Source: Myxococcales bacterium (lineage in GTDB: Bacteria; Myxococcota; Polyangia; Fen-1088). From it: 21,330 bases of DNA. The stretch covers positions 1-21,330 of the forward strand of contig PMBY01000218.1 of the NCBI GenBank assembly GCA_003153875.1, written 5' to 3'. Shown piece after piece: positions 6,973 through 14,318 of the stretch (positions are counted from its first letter, which is position 1; each line of letters starts with the position of its first letter). The position numbers were made by a program, and so were the translations under genes. The notes under the pieces are model-generated. The model worked only from the letters and a program-made list of their open reading frames with translations. It ran no database searches and was not told the origin of the DNA.

Positions 6973-8328
6973 CTACCCCGCAGCGTCGCTGCTGCCGATG
7001 CCGTGCTTCTTCAGCTTGTCGTGCAGGGTCACGCGCGAGATGCCGAGCTGGCGCGCGGCTTCGCTGCGATTGCCCGCGCTGGCGCGCAAGGCATCGAGGA
7101 TCAGCCCGCGCTCGTAGGCGTCCATCTTCTCGCGCAGGCGCGACGGGTCCTCCGCCGATGAAGACGACGCCCGGCCCGGCGACAGCAGCGCGAGATCCAG
7201 CTCGCCCTCGGGAGACAGCGCGACCAGCCGCTCGATGGCGTTCTGCAATTCACGCACGTTGCCCGGCCAGTTGTGCGCCGCCAGGCGCGCCAAGAGCGCG
7301 TCCGACAGGTCATACGACGGGGCCCCGAGGCGTTCTGCGGCTCGGTCGAGAAAGTGCCGAGCCAGCACGGGAATATCATCGGGCCGCTCGCGCAGCGGCG
7401 AGATGTGCAACTCCACCACGGCGAGGCGCCAGTACAGATCCTCGCGGAACGCGCCGCGCGCCACCTCGGCTTTCAGATCGCGATTACTGGCTGCCAGCAC
7501 GCGCACGTCGACATGCCGTGGCCTATCCTCGCCCACCGCCCGGATCTCGCCCTCTTGCAGCGCCCGCAGCAGCATTCCCTGCAGCGGCAGCGCCAGCTCG
7601 CTCACTTCGTCGAGCAGCACAGTGCCGCCATCAGCCTCGCCGAACAGGCCGGCACGCGACCGGACCGCTCCAGTGAAAGCACCGCGTACGTGACCGAACA
7701 GCTCGGCCTCGGCCAGCTCGGCGGTCAGCGAGGCACAATTGAAGCGCACAAAGGGCTTGGCCGTGCGCCGCGAGGCCCGCACGATGGCCTCGGCCAGCCG
7801 CTCCTTGCCCGTGCCACTCTCGCCGGTGATCAACACGGTGCTGTCGCGCGGAGCGACCCGACCCACCAACACGGCCAGCGCGCTCATGGCCTCGGACGCG
7901 AAAACCAGGGTGCGCGAAAGCGCCAGCTCGCCCCGCAGCCGCTCGTTTTCCAGCGCCAGGCGCGCCGTCTCGGTGGCCCGCCTGATCACCGCGACCAGTT
8001 CGTCGGCTTCGAAGGGCTTGCGGAAGTAGTCGAGCGCACCAGCCTTGATGGCATCGACTGCCTGACGTTCCGAACCATGGGCCGTGATCACCACCACGCG
8101 CGGCGCCGGGTTCTGCGCCACCAACTTGCGCAGAAGCTCCATGCCATCCATTCGCGGCATGCGCAGATCGGTGACCACCAACTGGGCCGGCTGAAGCTGC
8201 AGACGTTCCAGGGCCTCGACCCCGTCGCAGGCAACGTCCACCTCCAGACCAGACGACTCCAGGATCTCGCGCAAGGTGTAGCGAACGCCCTCGTCGTCGT
8301 CGACCACCAGCACGCGTGGTTTCAACAT
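6973..8328 (-). CDS. NtrC-family sigma54-dependent response regulator
   Basis: 451 aa with three domains. The receiver (1-120) has acidic pocket DDD (10-12), phospho-acceptor Asp54, Thr82 and Lys104. The AAA+ domain (about 140-370) has Walker A GESGTGKE (169-176), sigma54-contact loop GAFTGA (216-221), Walker B GTVLLDE (235-241), and NWPGNVREL (353-361). A Fis-type helix-turn-helix lies at about 418-440 (GNRSEAARQLGISRVTLHDKL). It should bind upstream dyads and drive open-complex formation by sigma54 RNA polymerase. It is encoded after the histidine kinase in the outer-membrane-factor operon, and sigma54-like sites precede both exporter operons. The nearest targets are therefore probably these operons. 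No strong SD precedes the ATG, but it is the first in-frame ATG after a stop. Confidence 0.95.
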   Translation of the reverse strand: MLKPRVLVVDDDEGVRYTLREILESSGLEVDVACDGVEALERLQLQPAQLVVTDLRMPRMDGMELLRKLVAQNPAPRVVVITAHGSERQAVDAIKAGALDYFRKPFEADELVAVIRRATETARLALENERLRGELALSRTLVFASEAMSALAVLVGRVAPRDSTVLITGESGTGKERLAEAIVRASRRTAKPFVRFNCASLTAELAEAELFGHVRGAFTGAVRSRAGLFGEADGGTVLLDEVSELALPLQGMLLRALQEGEIRAVGEDRPRHVDVRVLAASNRDLKAEVARGAFREDLYWRLAVVELHISPLRERPDDIPVLARHFLDRAAERLGAPSYDLSDALLARLAAHNWPGNVRELQNAIERLVALSPEGELDLALLSPGRASSSSAEDPSRLREKMDAYERGLILDALRASAGNRSEAARQLGISRVTLHDKLKKHGIGSSDAAG

Positions 8329-8426
8329 GGGACGCCGATGGGCTGGCTGCCTTGCCAGGCGCAGACCTTCCTCATGGCGGCCATGGTACGCATGATCGCC
8401 ACTTCATTTCCAGCGCGTCCCGGACG

Positions 8427-9755
8427 TCATTGGGACGCCGGCAAGCGCAGCACGGCCTGGCAGCCGCCGCCTTCGCGGCCGACAAGTTCCAGATTGCCGC
8501 CATGCTGGCGGGCCAGGGCGCGCGCAATGGTCAGGCCCAGGCCCGAGCCTTGCGTCTTGCTGGTCACGCCCGGCTCGAAGACCCTGGCCGCAAGTTCCGC
8601 AGCCACGCCCGGACCTCGATCCAGCACGCGAACCTGCACGCCCTCGCCGTCGTGGCTGGCTTCGATCTCCACGGTCGTGCCCTTTGGGCTCGCCTCAAGT
8701 GCGTTCTGCACCAAGTTGAGGAGGACCTGCTCGATCTTGCGTGGATCGCACAGCGCGGTCGTGTCGGCCCCGCGCACCTTGATCGAGACGCCGCGTTCAT
8801 GCGCCATGCCCTCGTGCAAGGCGGCCACTTCGCGACAGAGGGCATCGAGGTCCACTTTCTCCGCCGCGATCGGCACCAGCGGGCGCGAGAAATTGAGAAA
8901 CTCCTCCAGGATCCCCTGCATGCGGTCCACTTCGCGCCGGAGCACAGCGAGCCGCTCGCCTTGTTTGCCGGCGGCCACATCCTGAGCCAGCAGACTGGCC
9001 AATCCTTTGACGCTGGCCAAGGGATTCTTCAATTCGTGCGCAATCTCGCCGGACAGCGCCGACAGCTCGGCATGGGCCAACACCGATTCCTGTCGCGCGC
9101 GAAGCGCACGCCGAATCATCGCGTCGAAAGCGCCGCGAATGATTCGTGCAAGGCCAGTGACCACCAACAAGCCGCCGCTGGCAAAAGTTGCGTTGACGAA
9201 GAGGTGCGTGTCACTCCAGCCCGCACGCAAGCCGCCCCCAAAGGCGACCAGATTCAGGTTGGGCACGAGCCCCTCGGCCTCGGCCAGGGCCATGGCCCAC
9301 AGAGAGGCAACCTGACAGGCAACCAGGACGAACGGCGCCGGCGGCCGGGTGGTGATGGCCACCACCATGGCGATGGGGAACATAGCGAACAGAAGCGGGC
9401 TGCCTAGGCCGCCAGTGGCAAAGGTCGCAGCAGCCTGCGCCAGCACCGCGAAAGTCAGGTTGAGGCGAGTCGTGCCGCGGCGGAAGCTTTCTCCCCGGTG
9501 GCGCCCGGCTTCCACCAAGAAGAACGCCGACGCCAACACGATGAGCGTGCCCAGCACCCAGCGCCGCCACGGCGTCTCGTCGGTGGCCAGCACCCACATG
9601 ACCAACCCCACCAGAACCGGCAACACGGCCACGCGGGCCCATGCGATGCGGCCGAAGAGTCGCGACTGTTCCTCGCGCTCGATCTCCTCGAAGCCGGGAC
9701 TGCCCGTATCGGCGCGAGCGCTCTCGGCGAGTTCAGCAGAAGATGATTCGGCCAT
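8427..9755 (-). CDS. Multi-pass membrane sensor histidine kinase
   Basis: 442 aa. About six hydrophobic segments lie in the first 205 residues (about 38-58, 66-84, 98-115, 120-136, 141-160, 186-206), with no large periplasmic domain. The HisKA H-box is SGEIAHELKNPLAS with His240. The HATPase domain has an N-box with NLVQNALEA (347-355), G1 DRGPGV (379-384), an F-box VFEPGVTSK and G2 GSGLGL. It is the expected partner of the regulator encoded 98 nt downstream. The start overlaps the TolC-like stop by one base (TGATG), which indicates translational coupling. The sensor type suggests that the signal is sensed in or at the membrane. The signal itself is unknown. Confidence 0.93.
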   Translation of the reverse strand: MAESSSAELAESARADTGSPGFEEIEREEQSRLFGRIAWARVAVLPVLVGLVMWVLATDETPWRRWVLGTLIVLASAFFLVEAGRHRGESFRRGTTRLNLTFAVLAQAAATFATGGLGSPLLFAMFPIAMVVAITTRPPAPFVLVACQVASLWAMALAEAEGLVPNLNLVAFGGGLRAGWSDTHLFVNATFASGGLLVVTGLARIIRGAFDAMIRRALRARQESVLAHAELSALSGEIAHELKNPLASVKGLASLLAQDVAAGKQGERLAVLRREVDRMQGILEEFLNFSRPLVPIAAEKVDLDALCREVAALHEGMAHERGVSIKVRGADTTALCDPRKIEQVLLNLVQNALEASPKGTTVEIEASHDGEGVQVRVLDRGPGVAAELAARVFEPGVTSKTQGSGLGLTIARALARQHGGNLELVGREGGGCQAVLRLPASQ

Positions 9756-11077
9756 CAGCGCATCCGCCCCAAGGCGCGGTCCAGAGCCACGCGCGCGATG
9801 CCCAGCCTGCCGCGCGCGTCGGCCATGGCCACATCGGCCTGATACAACTTGTCGTTCGCATCCAGCACCTCAAGCGAGCTGGCCACGCCTGCCTCGAAGG
9901 TGCGCTTGGCCGAGGCTGCCGCTGCCGTTGCGAGATCCCGCTGCTGCTCAGCCAGGCGCAGGCGCTCTTTGGCCACCGAGACATCGCGGCGCGTGTCCTG
10001 CACCTCCTGCACGATGCCGAGCCGCTGCGATTCGGCCGCAGCCCGCGCCGTGACCAGGGCTGCTTCGGCTTGGTCGCGTTTGCCGAAGGCCAGCCCGCCG
10101 TCGTAGAGCGGCCACAGCGCGTCCAGGGTCAGGCGCCAGCCTTCCTTCTTGCCCGTGGGATACGGCACGTCCGCGGCGAAGATCGTGCCGCTGCCAGAGA
10201 TCTGCGGTAGCCAGCGCAAGCGGGCCGCAGTTGCCTGTGCTTGGGCTGCGCGAATTTGCGCCGACTGTGCCGTGATTTCGGGCCGACTCTGCAGCGCCTC
10301 GGCCACCAGGCTCTCCACCTCGCGCGCAGTCTCACTGCCCGGCTCAGACGGCAGGAGCACGCGCACCGGGTCGGTCTTGCCCAGAAGCACGCCCAGCGCC
10401 AGGTGGCTACGCTCGCGGTTGGCGCGTGCCTGCGCCAAATCGCTCTGGCGCTTGACCACCTCGGTCTCGGCCTTGAGCACCGACAAAGGCGCCTCGGTGC
10501 CCGCGGTCACGCCGCGGGCCGCACTTCTTTGGTGTTCTTCTGCTACGGCGACTGCGCGTTCCGACACCGCCACGATCTCCTCAGCCGCGGCTGCCGCCCA
10601 GGCGGCCTCGGCCAGCGAGGCACGCAGTTGCAGACGGGCCGACTCCGCCGTGGCCGCAACCGCGTCGGCCGCGCGCTGGGCCGCCGACCACTCAGCCCAC
10701 GAATTGGGAATGATCAGGGGTACGCGCACCGTGCCGGCCACCGTCCATACGCCCAGAGGCTGGATGACCAGCGCCCCCGGGTGGAGCGAGGCCAAGGGCG
10801 TGCCGGCGAAGTCGACTCTTGCGTCAGCGCTGTTGCGCGTGTAACCACCGGTTGCCACCACCGTCGGAATCAGCGGCACCCTTGCTTGCGTGGCAAGCGC
10901 GCGCGCGTCCGCCACCTGGCTGCGCACCTGAACCAAGGTGGGACTCTGGCTATCCAACTCGGCCAGGGCCTGTTCCAGTGTCAAGGCCCTGAGCGGCCGA
11001 TCATCTTCAGCCCATGCGACCTGTGCCAAACAGAGCACCAATAGAAGAGGTGCACCCGCAAGCCTGCTCAGTTTCAT
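9755..11077 (-). CDS. TolC-like outer-membrane efflux protein
   Basis: 440 aa from the ATG at 11077, where a clear signal peptide begins (MKLSRLAGAPLLLVLCLAQVAWA). The longer open frame back to 11362 reads through the promoter and repeat region and is rejected. The mature protein has the OMF pattern: two halves of long Ala/Gln/Arg-rich helices (LTLEQALAELDSQSP, later EVQDTRRDVSVAKERLRLAEQQ) and a conserved SLEVLDANDKLYQADVAMADA ending. It should form the trimeric outer-membrane duct for the divergently encoded HlyD-ABC exporter. It is the first gene of a three-gene operon with the histidine kinase and regulator. The SD is ACGGA, and a weak sigma54 site lies just upstream. Confidence 0.93.
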   Translation of the reverse strand: MKLSRLAGAPLLLVLCLAQVAWAEDDRPLRALTLEQALAELDSQSPTLVQVRSQVADARALATQARVPLIPTVVATGGYTRNSADARVDFAGTPLASLHPGALVIQPLGVWTVAGTVRVPLIIPNSWAEWSAAQRAADAVAATAESARLQLRASLAEAAWAAAAAEEIVAVSERAVAVAEEHQRSAARGVTAGTEAPLSVLKAETEVVKRQSDLAQARANRERSHLALGVLLGKTDPVRVLLPSEPGSETAREVESLVAEALQSRPEITAQSAQIRAAQAQATAARLRWLPQISGSGTIFAADVPYPTGKKEGWRLTLDALWPLYDGGLAFGKRDQAEAALVTARAAAESQRLGIVQEVQDTRRDVSVAKERLRLAEQQRDLATAAAASAKRTFEAGVASSLEVLDANDKLYQADVAMADARGRLGIARVALDRALGRMR

Positions 11078-11100
11078 GTTGTTGTCCGTTCGCCTTGCAA

Positions 11101-11117
11101 AGCAAGACCGATGCCGG
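11101..11117 (-). promoter_or_regulatory. Candidate sigma54 promoter of the TolC-like/histidine kinase/regulator operon
   Basis: The minus strand reads CGGCATC-GGTC-TTGCT, against the sigma54 consensus TGGCACG-N4-TTGCW. The invariant GG (11115-11114) and GC (11103-11102) are exactly 12 nt apart. Three -24 region bases differ from consensus. The predicted start is about 11090, giving a 13-nt leader that contains the SD of the gene at 11077. Confidence 0.5.
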
Positions 11118-11118
11118 A

Positions 11119-11253
11119 GGAAGAAATGCGTCGCCACCACTTTCGTAGGGGCGACCTGTGGTCGCCCTTGGTCCGCTCGGCGGCAAAGCGACCGGCCGGC
11201 GCTGGCGTTCGGGGGCGACCGCAGGTCGCCCCTACACAGAGGGCATTTCTTCC
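11119..11253. repeat. Compound inverted-repeat element in the divergent intergenic region
   Basis: Two nested inverted repeats lie here. The outer arms are GGAAGAAATGC (11119-11129) and GCATTTCTTCC (11243-11253), perfect over 11 bp. The inner arms are GTAGGGGCGACC (11145-11156) and GGTCGCCCCTAC (11224-11235), perfect over 12 bp. Each inner arm is itself half of a small palindrome (11145-11167 and 11212-11235). The 135-bp unit has the look of a MITE or BIME and has no coding potential. Related single palindromes lie at 35, 4843 and 6441. Confidence 0.7.
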
Positions 11254-11272
11254 CGTCGGAAAACCGAACGGG
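11252..11272. promoter_or_regulatory. Dyad, possible activator-binding (UAS) site between the sigma54 promoters
   Basis: A near-palindrome has arms CCCGTCGG and CCGAACGGG around AAAA. Its centre is about 94 nt upstream of the predicted start of the adaptor operon and about 172 nt upstream of the predicted start of the TolC-like operon. Both distances are usual for NtrC-type regulators. A second small dyad, GGAAC-N7-GTTCC, lies at 11279-11295. The call rests on position and symmetry only. Confidence 0.3.
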
Positions 11273-11329
11273 CTGTCGGGAACCTTTACAGTTCCTGGTG
11301 CGCCCTCCACGAAAGCGCACGCCAATTCC

Positions 11330-11345
11330 CGGCACGCGGCTTGCT
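11330..11345 (+). promoter_or_regulatory. Sigma54 (-24/-12) promoter of the HlyD-ABC export operon
   Basis: CGGCACG-CGGC-TTGCT matches the sigma54 consensus TGGCACG-N4-TTGCW at every position but the first. GG (11331-11332) and GC (11343-11344) are 12 nt apart. The predicted start at about 11356 gives a 16-nt leader carrying SD AAGGAG (11361-11366) before the ATG at 11372. An NtrC-family activator is encoded 3 kb away in the divergent operon. Confidence 0.8.
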
Positions 11346-11371
11346 CCTTCGCAAGCCAGCAAGGAGTCTTC

Positions 11372-12415
11372 ATGCGAAGGGTTGCCATCGTACTCGTCGT
11401 GCTGGTGCTCGCACTCGGCGGCCTGCTGGCTACGCGCCTGCGGATGCAGGAACGCGCCTTGCGAGGGCCCACGGGCGGCTCAGGCGAAATCGAGGGTACC
11501 GAGGTGGACCTCTCGTCGCGTATCAACGCGCGCGTGGCTCGACTGCACGTGAAGAAAGGCGCGGCCGTCAAGAAGGGCGACCTGCTGGTCAGCCTGGACT
11601 GCGCAGACGCGCGCGCGTCTCTGTCCGAGGCGCAAGAGCGCCAGACAGCGGCCGAGGACCAGGCCAGCGCGGCCGAGGCATCGATCGGTGCAGCCCGCGC
11701 CACCCAGCAAGTGGCTGGCTCTGCCCGCGCCGCATCCGAGGCACAGGCGGCGTCGCTGGCGGCCCAACGAGACGCCACCCTCCGGCAGGCCAGTCGACTG
11801 GACGCGCTGACTGAAGACGTGGCGCTGTCCAGCCGCGACCAGACCCGCGCCAGCGCCGATGGTCTTTCCCATCAGGTGGAAGCCCTGCGCGCTCAGGCTC
11901 GCGCCAGCCAGGCTCAGGTCGGGGTCGCGGGCGCAACCTGGAAGGCGTCCGCGGCGCAAGCGCAGGCCGCCCACGCCAGCGCGCGAGCCACCGCGGCCAG
12001 CGCCGCCCGCGCACGGCTGCTGGTCGACGAATGCGAGATTGCGGCGCCTCGTGACGCCTGGGTCACCGAGTTGCCCCGTGAAGTAGGCGAACTGGTCGCG
12101 CCTGGCACCACGCTGGTGCGACTGCTCGATCTCTCCGAGGTGCGCGCCACCTTCTATCTGCCCAACGCCGAGTTGGCTGCGGTCAAGCTGGGCGCGCCTG
12201 CGATGGCTGTGGCAGATGCCTTCCCTGGCGAGGAATTTTCCGGCCAGGTCTCGACCGTGGCTTTCAAAGCCGAGTTCACCCCACGTAACATCCAGACGCG
12301 CAGCGACCGCGATCGTTTGGTCTATCCGGTCGAGATCGTGCTGGCCAATCCCGCCGGCAAACTGCGCGCCGGCATGCCCGTACAGGTCACGCTGCCGGGA
12401 ACGGAGCGCCGCTGA
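11372..12415 (+). CDS. HlyD/YbhG-type periplasmic adaptor (membrane fusion) protein
   Basis: 347 aa from the ATG at 11372, chosen for the perfect SD AAGGAG and the membrane anchor MRRVAIVLVVLVLALGGLLA. The frame is open further upstream, but that stretch covers the repeat and promoter. A lipoyl/barrel-sandwich half (about 36-75, EGTEVDLSSRINARV...VKKGDLLVSLD) is followed by an Ala/Gln-rich coiled-coil hairpin (about 76-215). The second lipoyl half is CEIAAPRDAWVTELPREVGE, and a beta-barrel ends at VQVTLPG. It should bridge the inner-membrane ABC permeases and the TolC-like duct. Its TGATG overlaps the ATPase start by one base. The order adaptor, ATPases, permeases matches E. coli ybhGFSR. Confidence 0.92.
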   Translation: MRRVAIVLVVLVLALGGLLATRLRMQERALRGPTGGSGEIEGTEVDLSSRINARVARLHVKKGAAVKKGDLLVSLDCADARASLSEAQERQTAAEDQASAAEASIGAARATQQVAGSARAASEAQAASLAAQRDATLRQASRLDALTEDVALSSRDQTRASADGLSHQVEALRAQARASQAQVGVAGATWKASAAQAQAAHASARATAASAARARLLVDECEIAAPRDAWVTELPREVGELVAPGTTLVRLLDLSEVRATFYLPNAELAAVKLGAPAMAVADAFPGEEFSGQVSTVAFKAEFTPRNIQTRSDRDRLVYPVEIVLANPAGKLRAGMPVQVTLPGTERR

Positions 12416-13377
12416 TGAGCGCGGCGCCCGCTGCCGTGCCAGGCGGGACTACGCTGGGGTTCGAGCCTGGCGCCGCCCTGGAGGCGCAGGCGCTGGTGCG
12501 TCGCTTCGGCGCCACCCGGGCGCTCGACGGTCTCAGCTTCACCGTCGGTCGCGGCCAGCTCTTCGGTTTGGTGGGCGCGGACGGCGCAGGCAAGACCACC
12601 GCCATTCGCGCGCTGGCCGGATTGATCACACTCGACGCAGGTCGCGCGCTGGTTCTGGGCCGCGATCCGGCCCAAGGGGGAGCCGCCGTACGCGAGTCGC
12701 TCGGGCTCATGCCTCAGCAGGCTAGCCTCTATCCCGATCTTTCGGTGGCCGAGAACCTACGCTTCTTTGCCCGCCTCTACTGCCTGCCGCGTGCACTTTT
12801 TCGCGAGCGTTCCGCGCGCTTGCTCGACATCACACGCCTGGGGCCGTTTCTCGACCGCCGCGCCGACGCCTTGTCAGGCGGGATGTACAAGAAGCTGGCC
12901 CTCGCCTGCGCCCTGCTCCACCGTCCCGAGGTGTTGCTGCTCGACGAGCCCACCAATGGCGTGGACCCGGTCAGTCGCCGCGAGCTGTGGGCCCTGCTGT
13001 ACGAGTTCGTCCACGACGGCATGACCGTTCTCCTGTCTACCCCCTACATGGACGAGGCCGAGCGCTGCCATCGCGTGGGTCTCATCCATCACGGCCGGCT
13101 CTTGCTCGCCGGCGAGCCGCGCGCCCTGCTTGCCGGTCTCGAGGACGAGACCTACGAGGTCGAGGGCGGCGAGCGTGAGCAAGTCGACGAGCGGCTGGCC
13201 AGCCTCGCCGAGGTGCACGCTGCCTCGCCCGCCGGTTCCACCCTGCGAATCGCCGTGGCGCGCGGGTCAGCCGGCACCGTAGGCACTGCTCTCAAACCGC
13301 TGGCGGCATCGCTTCGTCCAGTCGCGCCCAATTTCGAAGACTTGTTCTTGGCGCGCGTGCGCCAGGAGGCCGCATGA
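12415..13377 (+). CDS. ABC exporter ATPase, YbhF N-half type, with non-canonical H-loop
   Basis: 320 aa. Walker A is GADGAGKT (54-61), the Q-loop is MPQQ (Gln101), the signature is LSGGM (153-157) and Walker B is VLLLDEP (173-179, Glu178). The switch position reads STPYMDEAE, so Pro210 replaces the His normally seen in STHYMDEAE. This NBD should pair with the next gene product, which has His but a signature of LPGGI. The two proteins correspond to the two halves of the single fused YbhF ATPase. The stop overlaps the next start (ATGA), which suggests strict co-translation. It energises export through the two ABC-2 permeases encoded downstream. Confidence 0.93.
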   Translation: MSAAPAAVPGGTTLGFEPGAALEAQALVRRFGATRALDGLSFTVGRGQLFGLVGADGAGKTTAIRALAGLITLDAGRALVLGRDPAQGGAAVRESLGLMPQQASLYPDLSVAENLRFFARLYCLPRALFRERSARLLDITRLGPFLDRRADALSGGMYKKLALACALLHRPEVLLLDEPTNGVDPVSRRELWALLYEFVHDGMTVLLSTPYMDEAERCHRVGLIHHGRLLLAGEPRALLAGLEDETYEVEGGEREQVDERLASLAEVHAASPAGSTLRIAVARGSAGTVGTALKPLAASLRPVAPNFEDLFLARVRQEAA

Positions 13378-14318
13378 GCGAGGCGTCTATCGAAGCGCTT
13401 CATCTTTCGCGCCGATTCGGATCGTTCCTGGCCGTCGACGACGTATCGTTCTCAGTGGCCCGCGGCGAAATCTTCGGCTATCTGGGCGCCAACGGAGCCG
13501 GCAAGTCCACCACCATCCGCATGTTGTGCGGGCTGCTCGCCCCGACGGCTGGTCAAGCGCGCGTGGCCGGCTTCGACGTGAAATCCGCACCCGAGTCAGT
13601 CAAGGCTTCCATCGGCTACATGTCACAGAAGTTCTCGCTGTATCTGGACCTGCCGGTCCGGGCCAACATCGAGTTCTTCGGCGGAGCCTACGGGCTGTCC
13701 GGGCCGGACTTCGCGGCCCGCGCCGACGAGGTTCTGCGTCTGTGCGATCTGGAGCAGGAACGCAACGCCATCACGGGTTCACTTCCGGGCGGCATCCGGC
13801 AGCGCCTGGCCTTGGGCTGCGCCATCCTGCACCGGCCAGCGGTGCTGTTTCTCGACGAGCCCACGGCCGGCGTGGATCCGGTCAGCCGCCGCCACTTCTG
13901 GCGCTTCATTCGCCGCCTGGCCCACGAGGGCACCACCATCTTCGTGACCACCCACTACCTCGACGAGGCCGAGTACTGCGGCCGCATTGGTCTGATGGTG
14001 GACGGCCGCCTGGTGGCGCTCGACACGCCTGGCGCGCTCAAGAAGCGCTACGTTCCTGACCGGGTGCTGGCGGTACGCGGTCGCAACCTGGACGAAGCCG
14101 CGGGCTCCTTGCGCGGCCGCCCGGGGATCATCGCGGTCGAGCCCTTTGGCGCCGGCTTGCACCTGCAAGTGGCGTCCACCGAATGGAACGCGGACTTGGT
14201 CGCGGCCGCCCTGACCAGCGCAGGCGCACAAGCCGTGGAAGTCGAACCCGGCGTGCCGACGCTGGAAGACGTGTTTTTGGCCGTCGTCGCCCGGCCGCGC
14301 GAGGCGCACGCACCATGA
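13374..14318 (+). CDS. ABC exporter ATPase, YbhF C-half type
   Basis: 314 aa. Walker A is GANGAGKS (38-45), Gln85 lies in MSQKF, the signature is LPGGI (137-141) in place of LSGGQ, Walker B is VLFLDEP (157-163, Glu162), and the switch is TTHYLDEAE (His194). With the preceding ATPase it would form a heterodimer. One composite site has canonical His194 with LSGGM. The other has Pro210 with LPGGI and is probably degenerate. The C-terminal regulatory segment ends GVPTLEDVFLAVV, as in ABC-2 exporters. It overlaps both neighbours by 4 nt. Confidence 0.93.
   Translation: MSEASIEALHLSRRFGSFLAVDDVSFSVARGEIFGYLGANGAGKSTTIRMLCGLLAPTAGQARVAGFDVKSAPESVKASIGYMSQKFSLYLDLPVRANIEFFGGAYGLSGPDFAARADEVLRLCDLEQERNAITGSLPGGIRQRLALGCAILHRPAVLFLDEPTAGVDPVSRRHFWRFIRRLAHEGTTIFVTTHYLDEAEYCGRIGLMVDGRLVALDTPGALKKRYVPDRVLAVRGRNLDEAAGSLRGRPGIIAVEPFGAGLHLQVASTEWNADLVAAALTSAGAQAVEVEPGVPTLEDVFLAVVARPREAHAP

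Noticed and set aside
7273..8985. 570-aa open frame on the plus strand
   Set aside because: It lies antisense to the clear NtrC-type regulator and histidine kinase and has no recognisable domain.
11078..11362. 95-residue N-terminal extension of the TolC-like protein
   Set aside because: A proper signal peptide with SD begins at 11077. The extension translates the inverted-repeat element and promoter region.
11111..11371. 87-residue N-terminal extension of the HlyD-like protein
   Set aside because: The ATG at 11372 has a perfect SD and starts the membrane anchor. The extension would cross the sigma54 promoter.
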